64,000 nt of DNA, from NCBI RefSeq assembly GCF_000463015.1, contig NC_022247.1, positions 4,898,001 to 4,962,000 of the forward strand, given 5' to 3'. Both the position numbers and the translations under genes were made by a program. Shown here piece by piece: positions 19,305-27,685 of this stretch. The DNA is from Variovorax paradoxus B4. GTDB lineage: Bacteria > Pseudomonadota > Gammaproteobacteria > Burkholderiales > Burkholderiaceae_C. Under the pieces are notes generated by a model. That model searched no databases and was not told where the DNA came from. It was given only the letters and a program-made list of their open reading frames with translations. Every line of letters begins with the position of its first letter. Position 1 is the stretch's first letter.

Positions 19305-20330
19305 CTACTTGTTGCTGGCCAGGAAGCCGGCTTCCGTCATCAGCGTGCGGTGCGTGGCTTCCGCTTCCGTGAGCCATTTGGTGAACGCGTCGCCGGTCAT
19401 GAAGGTCGGGTTGAAGGCACCCTTCTCCATGTATTCCTTCCAGTCCGGCGTGGCGGCGATCTTGGTCAGCAGGTCCACGTAGAAGGCGAGCTGGTCGGGC
19501 GTCACGCCGGCGGGCATGAAGATGCCGCGCAGCATGGTGTACTTGGTGGGAACGCCGGCTTCCTTGCAGGTGGGCACATCGTTCCACGACTGCGTCTCCG
19601 TCACCTTGGCCTTGAACGGCATGCGGTGGTCGTCGAACACGCACAGCGCGCGCAGCTTGCCCGCGCGCCACTGGGCCACTGCCTCGATCGGGTTGTTGAC
19701 GGTCGATTGCACGTGGCCGCCCACCAGTTGCACCGCCACCTCGCCGCCGCCCTTGAACGGCACGTAGATGAACTTGGTGCCGGTGGCCTTCTCGAGCGCC
19801 ACCGTGATGATCTGGTCTTCCTGCTTGGAGCCGGTGCCGGCCATCTTGAACTTGCTCGGGCCCGCTGCCTTGGCCGCCGCAATGAACTCGGAGGCGTTCT
19901 TGTACGGCTGTTCGGCGTTGGTCCAAAGCACGAACTGGTCGAGCGCCATCATCGCGACCGGCGTCATGTCCTTCCAGTTGAAGGGCACGCCGGTGGCCAT
20001 GGGCGTGGTGAACAGGTTGGACAGCGAGATGATGATCTTGTGCGGATCGCCCTTGGCTTCCTTCACGGCAAGGAAGCCCTCGGCACCCGCGCCGCCCGAC
20101 TTGTTGACGACGATCAGCGGCTCCTTCATCAGCTTGTACTTGATGACGATGCCCTGCAGCAGCCGGCCCATCTGGTCGGCGCCGCCGCCGGTGCCCGCCG
20201 GAATCACGAACTCCACCGGCTTGGTGGGTTCCCATGCGGAGGCTGGTGTGGCGACCGCGAGCGCCAACATGGCCGCGGTGAAGACTTTTGCCCGACAAGC
20301 GCGGGTGCGCGAAAAGAAGTTCTTCATCAT
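19305..20330 (-). CDS. tctC: Tripartite tricarboxylate transporter, periplasmic binding protein TctC (Bug family)
   Basis: This 341-residue periplasmic solute receptor has an N-terminal signal peptide (basic MMKNFFSRTR, hydrophobic core, cleavage after PASA near residue 32). The mature protein starts with EPTKPVEFVIPAGTGGGADQ, the carboxylate-binding loop of Bug proteins, and has the VNKSGGAG and GTKFIYVPFKGGGE segments. It captures a carboxylate for TctAB. The start is 94 bp downstream of a TTGAC-N4-GTCAA box, which links the operon to the Crp/Fnr regulator at 15638. Confidence 0.92.
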   Translation of the reverse strand: MMKNFFSRTRACRAKVFTAAMLALAVATPASAWEPTKPVEFVIPAGTGGGADQMGRLLQGIVIKYKLMKEPLIVVNKSGGAGAEGFLAVKEAKGDPHKIIISLSNLFTTPMATGVPFNWKDMTPVAMMALDQFVLWTNAEQPYKNASEFIAAAKAAGPSKFKMAGTGSKQEDQIITVALEKATGTKFIYVPFKGGGEVAVQLVGGHVQSTVNNPIEAVAQWRAGKLRALCVFDDHRMPFKAKVTETQSWNDVPTCKEAGVPTKYTMLRGIFMPAGVTPDQLAFYVDLLTKIAATPDWKEYMEKGAFNPTFMTGDAFTKWLTEAEATHRTLMTEAGFLASNK

Positions 20331-20423
20331 GTTGTCTCCTGTGTAAGGTGCGCTCTTTTTTTGGTGGATCTGAGCCGAGATGCGAACAGGGCCGATGGTG
20401 CGCGCAGGAAGAACTCAGCCTGC

Positions 20424-20437
20424 TTGACCATGGTCAA
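20424..20437. promoter_or_regulatory. Crp/Fnr-type box upstream of the tct operon
   Basis: TTGAC-CATG-GTCAA is a perfect 5-4-5 palindrome 94 bp before tctC. It is the third exact copy of this palindrome in the first 21 kb. The remaining part of the 314-bp gap to the next gene holds the promoter of the 78-residue gene at 20645 and nothing else recognisable. Confidence 0.65.
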
Positions 20438-20588
20438 CTTTTCAAAGATTTTGTCTTGGGGTTAGCCCGCGCCGAGCGACGGGCGAACGAGGCTTGGCCT
20501 GCGAGCCATCGAGGGAAACGGCACGCAGGCAAACGCATGCAGCAGCACCGATGGCGTGCGCTTTTTTCCTTGCATCCAGGGAGGATTC

Positions 20589-20604
20589 GGGTAAACCCTA
20601 AAAT
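20589..20604 (+). promoter_or_regulatory. GGGTAAACCC operator with adjoining -10-like box
   Basis: GGGTAAACCC (20589-20598) is followed directly by TAAAAT (20599-20604), 41 bp before the ATG of the small gene at 20645. The same decamer abuts TATAAT at 3008-3023. A good -35 hexamer is not visible here at 17 bp, so activation by a bound protein is possible. Confidence 0.5.
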
Positions 20605-20644
20605 AGCGGTTGTTCCCGACCAACCAAATCCCAGGAGTTCCCGT

Positions 20645-20881
20645 ATGTCTACCCTTGACCGATCGTCCAGCACGAGCGCATTCGGTGGCTTGGCTGGCGC
20701 GCTCAAGGCGCTTGCCGAAGAGGCCAGCGTGCTCGTTCAGGCCTTGCTCCGCCCCAGCAAGGTGATCGACGAAGTCGAACAAATGCGCGCACTGCAGGTG
20801 CGCGCCAACCGCATCGAAGCCTCCGACCCGCTGCGCGCCGACGTGCTGCGCTGGCACGCCTCGCGCATCGGCCTGCGCTGA
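20645..20881 (+). CDS. Small conserved protein, paralogue of the gene at 1102
   Basis: This 78-residue soluble protein has AGGAG eight bases before its ATG. It shares length and most conserved positions with the protein at 1102-1338: LxxALKALxxEx, ALLxPxKVIxEVEQMRALQV, DPLRADVLR and ASRIGLR at the end. The N-terminal 15 residues (MSTLDRSSSTSAFGG) differ. It is helical, with no signal peptide or membrane segment. The function is unknown. It is the last chromosomal gene before tRNA-Arg and the island. Confidence 0.75.
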   Translation: MSTLDRSSSTSAFGGLAGALKALAEEASVLVQALLRPSKVIDEVEQMRALQVRANRIEASDPLRADVLRWHASRIGLR

Positions 20882-20933
20882 GCAACGGGCTGCGCGGTAG
20901 CGCCCCGAACTGGTAAAGTCCGGGCCGCCCTCC

Positions 20934-21008
20934 GTCTTCGTAGTTCAATGGATAGAACGGGGTCCTCCTAAGACTCAGATACAGGTTCGATTCCTGTCGA
21001 AGGCACCA
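20934..21008 (+). tRNA. tRNA-Arg (anticodon CCT)
   Basis: The sequence folds as a full cloverleaf. The acceptor stem pairs GTCTTCG (20934-20940) with CGAAGGC (20998-21004), the D stem is GTTC/GAAC, the anticodon stem GGGTC/GACTC holds loop CTCCTAA with anticodon CCT at 20967-20969, and the T arm is ACAGG-TTCGATT-CCTGT. The CCA end is encoded (21006-21008). It reads the AGG codon. This tRNA is a frequent integration target, and an integrase gene follows 175 bp downstream. Confidence 0.95.
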
Positions 21009-21040
21009 AGGACCCGATTCACGGCGTCTCTCCCGACATC

Positions 21041-21076
21041 AAAAACCCGCACGCTCCCTAGGCGTAGCGGGTTTTT
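21041..21076 (+). terminator. Rho-independent terminator of tRNA-Arg
   Basis: AAAAACCCGC (21041-21050) and GCGGGTTTTT (21067-21076) form a 10-bp stem followed by a T-rich tail. It ends the tRNA transcript before the integrase. Confidence 0.85.
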
Positions 21077-21183
21077 CTTTGCCTCGCGGCGACACGCGGC
21101 ATAGCATCCCATCACCCGGAAATACCGTCATTTTTGTCGGTATCCCGGAAATCCCCGTGACGAGATACCGTTAAGGAGTAGAG

Positions 21184-22413
21184 ATGGCGCTGACGGACAC
21201 GTTTGTTAGGCAGGTGAAGCCCACCGGGAAGGCCAACGGCGACAAATATGCCGACGGCGCCGGCATGTACCTGTTGGTGAAGACTGCCGGGAAATACTGG
21301 CGAATGGATTACACCTTCGCCGGCAAGCGGAAGACGCTGGCGCTGGGAACCTACCCGGAGGTCTCGCTGGCCAAGGCTCGGGATCGCCGCGCCGCCGCCC
21401 GCGAGCTGCTGGCAGACGGGACCGACCCGAGCGCGGCCAAGCGCGAAAAAAAGAGAGCCCTGGCCGACGCGGCGGCGAATACGTTCGAGACGGTTGCGCG
21501 CGAGTGGCTGGGAAAGACCGCGGCCAAACGAGCGAGCGGAACGCAGCTCAAGGTCAAGACATGGCTCGAGAAGGACGTGCTCCCCTTCATCGGCAAGATG
21601 CCCATGTCCACCATCGGTCCGCGCGACATTCTGGAGCGAGTGGTCCGCAAGCTGGAAGCACGCGGCGCTATCGATACCGCCCATCGCGTCAAGCAGCTTT
21701 GCGGGCAGGTGTTTCGCTTCGCAGTGGTGTCAGGGCTGGCAGAGCGGGACGTGACCGCCGATCTGAGCGAAGCTCTGGCCTCGAAAGCGACCAAGCACTT
21801 CGCCGCCATTACCGAGCCCAAGCGAGTCGGAGACCTGATGCGCTCGATCCATGCCTACAGCGGCCACCCCACGACCGTTGCCGCGCTGAAGCTTTCCCCG
21901 CTGCTGTTTGTCCGGCCTGGCGAGTTGCGCACCGCGGAATGGGCCGAGATCGACCTGGACGCGGCCGAGTGGCGCATCGCCGGCCCGAAGATGAAAATGA
22001 AGGTCGACCACGTCGTGCCGCTGGCCACCCAGGCGGTGGAGATCCTGCGCAACCTCCACCCGATCACGGGGCATGGACGGTTCGTGTTTCCCAGCATACG
22101 GACGGGGGAACGCCCCATGAGCGAGAACACGATCAATGCCGCCCTGCGCGGGATGGGCTACAGCGCTGAAGTCCACACGGCCCACGGCTTCAGGGCAACC
22201 GCGCGGACCATCATGGATGAGGTGCTTGGCGAGCGCGTGGACTTCATCGAGCACCAGCTCTCCCACGTGGTCAGGGATACCAACGGTCGTGCGTACAACC
22301 GCACCGCACATCTCCCCGCGCGCCGGGAAATGATGCAGCGCTGGGCGGACTACCTGGACAAGCTGCGCATCGGTGCCGACGTGACTCCCTTGAAGCCGCG
22401 CCAGATGACATAG
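21184..22413 (+). CDS. Tyrosine recombinase, P4-type genomic-island integrase
   Basis: This 409-residue recombinase begins MALTDTFVRQVKPTGKANGD, the DUF4102 arm-binding domain of P4/IntS-type integrases (residues 1-90). A core-binding domain (about 100-200) and a catalytic domain follow. Catalytic residues are visible: Arg in RPGELRTAEW, His-x-x-Arg in HGFRATA, His in EHQLSHVV and the nucleophile Tyr in GRAYNRTAH. AAGGAG precedes the ATG. It is oriented away from tRNA-Arg(CCU), as expected for an island that inserted at the tRNA 3' end. An inverted repeat built on ATACCG (21122-21146) just upstream may be an arm site. Confidence 0.93.
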   Translation: MALTDTFVRQVKPTGKANGDKYADGAGMYLLVKTAGKYWRMDYTFAGKRKTLALGTYPEVSLAKARDRRAAARELLADGTDPSAAKREKKRALADAAANTFETVAREWLGKTAAKRASGTQLKVKTWLEKDVLPFIGKMPMSTIGPRDILERVVRKLEARGAIDTAHRVKQLCGQVFRFAVVSGLAERDVTADLSEALASKATKHFAAITEPKRVGDLMRSIHAYSGHPTTVAALKLSPLLFVRPGELRTAEWAEIDLDAAEWRIAGPKMKMKVDHVVPLATQAVEILRNLHPITGHGRFVFPSIRTGERPMSENTINAALRGMGYSAEVHTAHGFRATARTIMDEVLGERVDFIEHQLSHVVRDTNGRAYNRTAHLPARREMMQRWADYLDKLRIGADVTPLKPRQMT

Positions 22414-22641
22414 CGCCAAGTCCGCGCGCTCCTGCCAAGCCAGCTGGATGAGTGCCACGACATCGCGCAGGTGCGCCGCAGTCTGCGGCAAACCGCTTCG
22501 GACGCCTGCCGCGAACTACTGTGCTGCTCGCAGCGCGCCGCGCGCCCGTTCCGACGCCGCGCGTTGACTACCGCCGGCTCAGCCAGGACTAGACACTCGA
22601 AGTCACCTTCCAATGTCGGCGCCGGGACAAAGTGGCAAACG

Positions 22642-22652
22642 CATTACAAATG
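22642..22652. promoter_or_regulatory. Candidate toxin-antitoxin operator
   Basis: CATT-ACA-AATG is a small palindrome 17 bp before the antitoxin ATG, within an AT-rich patch that must hold the promoter. Antitoxins of this class usually bind such a site to repress their own operon. Position and symmetry are the only support. Confidence 0.35.
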
Positions 22653-22668
22653 TGCTACGCTTACGGCC

Positions 22669-22950
22669 ATGAAATCGTGCACCTTACCTGCCGTTCGCGT
22701 TGAGCCGGAACTGCGTGCCGAGCTCGAAGCGGTCCTGGGTGAAGAGGAAACCATCAGCACCTTTGTGGCCGATGCCGTGCGCCGAGCAGTTGACTTCCGT
22801 CGCGTCCAAACGGACTTCCATGCGCGTGGCGAGTCCGCTTGGCAGGACTACCTGCGAACCGGTGTTTCACACCCCGTGGACGAAGTGTTTGACCGCGTCC
22901 AGGCCCGCATTGATGCACGACGTCGCGAATTGCAAGGCCCCGGCACGTGA
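22669..22950 (+). CDS. Antitoxin, ribbon-helix-helix type
   Basis: The 93-residue protein has an N-terminal ribbon-helix-helix-like segment (LPAVRVEPELRAELEAVLGEEETISTFVADAVRRAV split over residues 4-39), matching YlcI/YnfO- and ParD-like DNA-binding antitoxins. The C-terminal half, acidic and helical, should wrap the toxin. Its stop TGA overlaps the GTG start of the toxin gene by four bases, the usual coupled arrangement. No good ribosome binding site precedes the ATG, so a leaderless or short-leader message is possible. The gene lies within the island behind the integrase and probably stabilises it. Confidence 0.8.
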   Translation: MKSCTLPAVRVEPELRAELEAVLGEEETISTFVADAVRRAVDFRRVQTDFHARGESAWQDYLRTGVSHPVDEVFDRVQARIDARRRELQGPGT

Positions 22951-23273
22951 CTGAGTTGTTCGGGGTTGAGATGACCCCGCAAGCCGAGGATGACCTTGAG
23001 CGGTTGTTTGAGTTCCTCGTCGCACGGTCAGAGACCTTGGAGGAACTGGATCATGCTCAGCATGTACTGCACCAGCTTCGCACCAGTATCAAGAAGCGGC
23101 TGGCCGAGAATCCTTGGGCGTATCGGAAAGCGAGCGACGGCAGGCGTACAACGCGCCGAGAGTTAATCGTAGGCCTTGGTTCCACAGGCTATGTGGCCCT
23201 CTACGAAATCCTTCCAGGGCGGGAAGTCAGGGTGTTGGCAATTCGTCATCAGCGCGAAGAGGACTACCACTGA
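22947..23273 (+). CDS. ParE/RelE-superfamily toxin
   Basis: This 108-residue protein has the RelE/ParE fold pattern: MTPQAEDDLERLFEFLVAR at the start, a helical hairpin, then RKASDGRRTTRRELIVGL, YVALYEI and VRVLAIRHQREEDYH at the end. The closing IRHQREEDY is typical of ParE toxins, which poison gyrase, although some relatives cut mRNA. It starts at GTG 22947, overlapping the antitoxin stop by four bases (GTGA). Confidence 0.85.
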   Translation: MTELFGVEMTPQAEDDLERLFEFLVARSETLEELDHAQHVLHQLRTSIKKRLAENPWAYRKASDGRRTTRRELIVGLGSTGYVALYEILPGREVRVLAIRHQREEDYH

Positions 23274-23489
23274 GCCCAATGCGGCTGTAGGTCGCTGTGG
23301 TCCGACCCGGACTGAATAACCGGTCTGTGACTGGAGTCAGGCTGACCTGCCGCCACTGGCAGCCACATAGACGCGGGCATAGAGGTCGAAGGTTTTCATC
23401 AGAACCCTACTGCTGATTAGGCAGCCCGAGCGCCAACCGTCGTCAACGTCTGGAAGTGGCCGAAACCTGAGAAAAGGTCGCGCGTCGAA
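23274..23489. other. Non-coding junction after the toxin-antitoxin pair
   Basis: No convincing gene is present. A leftward 20-codon frame beginning MKTFDLYARVYVAASGG (ATG at 23399) looks like the start of a lost protein, and the rest has no clear coding pattern. This is probably the scar where the island meets the next block. No copy of the tRNA-Arg 3' end was found here. Confidence 0.4.
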
Positions 23490-23972
23490 TCAAGTTCTCG
23501 TTCGATTTCTGGACGCAATCACAGTTGGCTTGATGAGATCTTCGGGGACGAACCCGATGCCACAGCTCGTGCAATAGCAAGCAGCGACAAATTGATCAAG
23601 CGGAACGGGCTGCAGCGACTCGGACAGGCATTCATCTGTTGCGAGCTGATCCGGCCTGCGGCCACCAGCTTTTTCTTCAAGCGGACTCTGCTTTCCAATG
23701 AGCAATGTTTTGAGAACGACGCTCGCTTCGCTCTTGCATTTGGGACAGAAACGATCTCGGAAAGGTGTCGACGTTTGCATCGCGCTTACTCTCGAATGAC
23801 TGCTTACCGGCCAAGCGGGGCCGAAGAATGATGCCCGTTGGATCGCTCCACCAGTCGACTGCACATGACTGAATTCGGACCGAGCAACGAAGGTGTCAGG
23901 CGACACGACAAACTGCCCCCCGTGCTCCCTCTCAGGGAAAGCTCGCCTGAGCGTCTGGAGATCGATGGTCAT
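23490..23972 (-). CDS. Zinc-ribbon protein coupled to the yeh-like operon
   Basis: The 160-residue frame starts with ATGA overlapping the stop of the DUF5682 gene, so it is the last gene of that operon. Two Cys pairs, CPKC (about residue 78) and CTSCG (about residue 138), could form one zinc ribbon. The first 20 residues (MTIDLQTLRRAFPEREHGGQ) read like the start of an ordinary operon gene, while the middle is low in pattern. The frame may therefore be a fusion between the original operon gene and island-junction DNA. No known family was recognised. Confidence 0.5.
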   Translation of the reverse strand: MTIDLQTLRRAFPEREHGGQFVVSPDTFVARSEFSHVQSTGGAIQRASFFGPAWPVSSHSRVSAMQTSTPFRDRFCPKCKSEASVVLKTLLIGKQSPLEEKAGGRRPDQLATDECLSESLQPVPLDQFVAACYCTSCGIGFVPEDLIKPTVIASRNRTRT

Positions 23973-26563
23973 GTCGCGCTTTCGATGTTGTTCTTCTTGT
24001 GCTCCGGGGCCGTCAGCCACGCGGCAAGCCCGTCGCGGCGCATGCACTCGGCCAGCGCGAGCTGCAGTTGCGCGCCTTCGTGCAGGTCTTGTTCGGTGGT
24101 TTCGTAGTGCATCTGGTAGAGCGCCTGGCCCTCTGTTTCGCCCATGTCATGCAGCGCGGCAATACGGCCGGCCAGGTCGGACGTCTCTTGCGGCTTGAGG
24201 CGCGTGAAGGCCTGCCGCAGATCGGGCAGATGCGCCACGAAAGCCTCGGCGTCCCAGCCCTGCACCAGGCCGTCGAGGCCTTCGAGCAGCGCGGGCAGGC
24301 GCAGCAGCAGTTCAGGCGCCGCGGCCATCACCCCGTTGAGAAAACGTACCGCCTCGCGCGGCTGTGCGCCCGCGCCGAAGCGTTGCCGCACCACGGTATC
24401 GAGTGCGTTCTCGTCCCAGTGTCCATCGAGGTACAGCAGGGCCGAAGCAGCGCCGGCCACCGCGGGCGCGGCCGACGCACCGGTCGCGAATCGTTCGAGT
24501 TGCGTACGCAGCAGGTCGAGGTCGATGGCACCGTCACCGGCTTCTCCCGGTTCGCCTTGCAGCGAGGCCAGCAGGCGCCCAAGCTCGCGCAGTGAAAGCA
24601 GTTGCTTCACCGCGCCCGCCTCACCTTCTTCGGGGCACCCGCCCACGTCGGGCAGCAGGAACAGCGCCGCGGGCCACACGCGCTCCAGCAGGCTGCGCAG
24701 CTGTGGATGCTGCTGCACGCCCAGCGGCTCCCGCGCACGCCAGAGCGTGACGAGCCGATGCCCGCACTCGACCACCGAGCCGAGCGAGGCATCTTCGTCA
24801 AGGTGGGTGGAAAGCATCGAGAGCAGCTGGGGCAGGCGCGACTGCAGCCCGACCAGGCAGGCGCGCAGCAACAGCGCCACGGCCGCGCTCGCGCTGCGTC
24901 CGCGGCCCTCGTCGGACAGCGCGATCTCTTCCTTGCGCAGCTTGGCCATGCAGACGGCCTCCACGCTGGCGCCATCGCCCGCCAGCTCGATCAGCCGCGC
25001 CTCCACCAGCGGCGACCAGGCGGCGCGCCACTCTTCGAACAGCAAATGCAAACGGCTGTTGCCAAGAAAATCCGGCCCCGCGAGCCAGGTGCCGAGCCCC
25101 GTGTCGAGGTATGTCATGGCATGGAAGAAGCGGCTGCGCTCGCGGTGCGAAGGCTTGCGATAGAGATCCAGCCGCGCCATGCGCGCGGTGCTGTCGTCCA
25201 GCCGCACGCCGGCCTGGCGGGCGAGCCTGCGCGCGTCCTCGATCAGCGGCGGCGAGCCTGCCGAAGGCGGCACGTCGCCGATGCGCGTGCCGCTCAAGAA
25301 GTTGCGCAGGTCGGCGGTAAAGCCGCGCGTGCCTTCGTCGATGGCGCCCTTGATGAAGCAGGAGCGGATGGCATCGAGCAGGTCTTGCCGGCCCGGACCG
25401 GCATTGCCGCGCAGCGCCGCGAGCCGCATGGCCTGCGCGGCGGCGGCCTGCACCAGTGCTGTAGACACCGCATCGGCATCGTCTTGCGCGCGGGTCTGGC
25501 GCGCAAAGCGGGTCAGGCTGTCGAGCGCCACTGCGGTGAAGGGGTCGGCCTCGCCGGCCTCGAGGCGTTCCCACACCTGCTGGTAATAGCCGGGCGACGG
25601 CATGCCCGAGGCATAGCCGTTGAGCGCGTCGAGCCGCTCGAAGCTGTAGCGGATCAGCCATGCGTTGTCTGGTGCGTCCTTGCCGGCGGGCGCCTTCGAG
25701 GGCTGGGCCTTTTGCCACTGGTTGACCAGCTCGAGCGTGTGAAAGCCGCCGGTGACGACCACGATCGGCCCCTCGATTTCGTCGCGCCAGCGACGGATGT
25801 GCGCCGCCATGTGGCGCTCCCGCGGCAGGCTCAGCTCGGCCTCGAGCACCTCGGGCTCGTAGTCGAGCCGCGCCATGGCGCACCAGCTGAACACGTCGGA
25901 AAAGAAGGCGCGCCAGTGGCCGAGAGCGGCCGACGTGCGCAGTTCGAACAGGCGGTCCCACAGCTCCTGATGGTCGACGCAGCCGAGCTGGGCGGCCATG
26001 GCGTTGAGGTAGCGGCTGTGCGCGAAATGGCGCTCTTCCATCAGGCTGCGCGCTGCGTCGCGTGCATCGCCTTCGTCGCCTTCGTCGCGATGCCAGGCCT
26101 TGTCGCTCCAGGGAAGATCGATCAGCCCCAGGCGCGCGCCGAGCGCCGCGCCTTCGCGCACCGCAATCCACTCGGGGCTGTAGTCGCAAAACGGAAAGAA
26201 CGACGTGCGCGACTCCGTGCGCGTCTTCTCTTCCGAGTCGGGGTCATCGACCGGAACCTGCCGGGTGCTCTGGCACAGCCATGCAACGGGGGCGGTGGTT
26301 TGCGGGTGCTGCAGCAGCGGCAGCAGTGCGTTCAGGTCGTCCGGTCCTTCAATCAGCACAGCCGCCGGCCTGACCTCGCGCAGCAGCGCCCTCAATGCGA
26401 ATGCACAGGCCGGGCTGTGGTGCCTCACGGGCACGAAGAACACGCCCCCGCCGTCCTCGCCGAACAGCCGGCCGCGCGCGGCCTCCAGCCCGGCAGGCAG
26501 AACGCTGCCGGTTTCTGCAACTACTGCCACAGCGCACGTGCCGCGTCGTGAAAGGTCTTCCAT
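23969..26563 (-). CDS. DUF5682 protein (YehM-like)
   Basis: This 864-residue soluble protein begins its conserved region with GVFFVPVRHHSPACAFALRA and LIEGPDDLNALLP, typical of DUF5682, and has VVVTGGFHTLEL near residue 265. The rest is mostly alpha-helical. The family is found next to MoxR ATPase and vWA genes, as in E. coli yehM. Its role is unknown. The ATG at 26563 lies 43 bp inside the MoxR gene; a GTG about 33 bp later is an alternative. It overlaps the zinc-ribbon gene by four bases at its end. The product is likely an adaptor or effector for the AAA+ and vWA partners. Confidence 0.82.
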   Translation of the reverse strand: MEDLSRRGTCAVAVVAETGSVLPAGLEAARGRLFGEDGGGVFFVPVRHHSPACAFALRALLREVRPAAVLIEGPDDLNALLPLLQHPQTTAPVAWLCQSTRQVPVDDPDSEEKTRTESRTSFFPFCDYSPEWIAVREGAALGARLGLIDLPWSDKAWHRDEGDEGDARDAARSLMEERHFAHSRYLNAMAAQLGCVDHQELWDRLFELRTSAALGHWRAFFSDVFSWCAMARLDYEPEVLEAELSLPRERHMAAHIRRWRDEIEGPIVVVTGGFHTLELVNQWQKAQPSKAPAGKDAPDNAWLIRYSFERLDALNGYASGMPSPGYYQQVWERLEAGEADPFTAVALDSLTRFARQTRAQDDADAVSTALVQAAAAQAMRLAALRGNAGPGRQDLLDAIRSCFIKGAIDEGTRGFTADLRNFLSGTRIGDVPPSAGSPPLIEDARRLARQAGVRLDDSTARMARLDLYRKPSHRERSRFFHAMTYLDTGLGTWLAGPDFLGNSRLHLLFEEWRAAWSPLVEARLIELAGDGASVEAVCMAKLRKEEIALSDEGRGRSASAAVALLLRACLVGLQSRLPQLLSMLSTHLDEDASLGSVVECGHRLVTLWRAREPLGVQQHPQLRSLLERVWPAALFLLPDVGGCPEEGEAGAVKQLLSLRELGRLLASLQGEPGEAGDGAIDLDLLRTQLERFATGASAAPAVAGAASALLYLDGHWDENALDTVVRQRFGAGAQPREAVRFLNGVMAAAPELLLRLPALLEGLDGLVQGWDAEAFVAHLPDLRQAFTRLKPQETSDLAGRIAALHDMGETEGQALYQMHYETTEQDLHEGAQLQLALAECMRRDGLAAWLTAPEHKKNNIESAT

Positions 26564-27642
26564 TGCGCGTCGCGCTTGCCGCGTTCGCGCACGACGGTGT
26601 CGAAGTAGTGGCGCACGCGCTTCACATCGTCGGTGCTGTCCTTCAACACCACGCCCTGCAGCTGGCCCGCGATCTCGCGCACGGTGAGCCGGCCGCCGTT
26701 GAAATGGCGCGCCTGCAGGGCCGCCGCATAAGCCACGTTCACGGCCTCCGCGGTGGACATCACGGCATCGAGGCCCTTGATGGCGGCGCCGTCCTGCGTC
26801 TGGCCCGCGCGCAACTCCTGGAAGGTGGTAACCAGCAGCGCCACCACGTCGCGCGGCACCTCGACCGGCGACTCGCCGCCACCGTCGAGTTCGCGCTTCA
26901 GCTGAGCCATCACCAGTTCGACCTCGAACGAATGGTCCCGGATCGGCTTGACCGTTTCGAAGTTGAACCGACGCTTCAATGCGGACGACATCTCGTGCAC
27001 GCCGCGGTCGCGCAGGTTGGCCGTGGCGATGATGTTGAAGCCGCGCTGTGCATAGAGCCGGGCATCGTCGCCCAGCTCCGGAATCATGAGCTGCTTGTCG
27101 CTCATCAACGAAATCAGCACGTCCTGGATCTCGGGCGGGCAGCGCGTGATTTCCTCGAAGCGCACCAGCTTGCCCGCACGCATGGCCTGGTAGAGCGCAG
27201 AAGGCACCAGCGCGCGCTGGCTCGGCCCCTCGGCCAGCAGCAGTGCGTAGTTCCAGCTGTACTTGATGTGGTCTTCGGTGGTGCCGGCGGTGCCCTGCAC
27301 CGTGAGGCCCGAATCACCGCTGACGGCGGCTGCAAGCAGCTCCGAGAGCAGCGACTTCGCGGTGCCCGGCTCGCCCACCAGCATCAGGCCCTGGTGGCCC
27401 ATGAGCGTCACGATGGCGCGGTCGACCAGCGGATCGTCGCCGTAGAACTTGCGGCTCACCTGCAGCTTCTCGTCGCCGAGGATGAAGCGCCGCACCGCGC
27501 GCGGCGAGAGCTTCCATCCGGTGGGCCGCGCATCGGTGTCGGCCGCATGCAGCCGCGCGAGCTCGTCCGCATAGCGCGCCTCGGGGGCAAGGCGCACGGC
27601 CTGGGTCGCGGGGGAAGAAGACGGTGATGTGCCGGTGCTCAT
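26521..27642 (-). CDS. MoxR-type AAA+ ATPase (YehL-like)
   Basis: This 373-residue AAA+ protein has Walker A GEPGTAKSLL (about residue 95), a Walker B-like VRFEEITRCPPEIQDVLISLM, sensor 1 IIATANLRDRGV and an arginine-finger region ALKRRFNFE. MoxR ATPases act as chaperones that remodel partner proteins, often a vWA protein bound through its metal site. The vWA partner is encoded four genes upstream in the same operon. The start at ATG 27642 (MSTGTSPSSS) was chosen because upstream residues are Arg/Pro-rich and unlike the family. No clear Shine-Dalgarno sequence is seen; the gap to DUF4132 is 43 bp. Confidence 0.88.
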   Translation of the reverse strand: MSTGTSPSSSPATQAVRLAPEARYADELARLHAADTDARPTGWKLSPRAVRRFILGDEKLQVSRKFYGDDPLVDRAIVTLMGHQGLMLVGEPGTAKSLLSELLAAAVSGDSGLTVQGTAGTTEDHIKYSWNYALLLAEGPSQRALVPSALYQAMRAGKLVRFEEITRCPPEIQDVLISLMSDKQLMIPELGDDARLYAQRGFNIIATANLRDRGVHEMSSALKRRFNFETVKPIRDHSFEVELVMAQLKRELDGGGESPVEVPRDVVALLVTTFQELRAGQTQDGAAIKGLDAVMSTAEAVNVAYAAALQARHFNGGRLTVREIAGQLQGVVLKDSTDDVKRVRHYFDTVVRERGKRDAQWKTFHDAARALWQ

Positions 27643-27685
27643 GATGATGTTGCTGCTGGTTTTTCTGCGGGTCGGCGCGGCCGGC

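Noticed and set aside
22669..23273. Phage lysis or repressor genes behind the integrase
   Set aside because: The two overlapping genes fit an antitoxin and ParE/RelE-type toxin, and no other phage gene is present.
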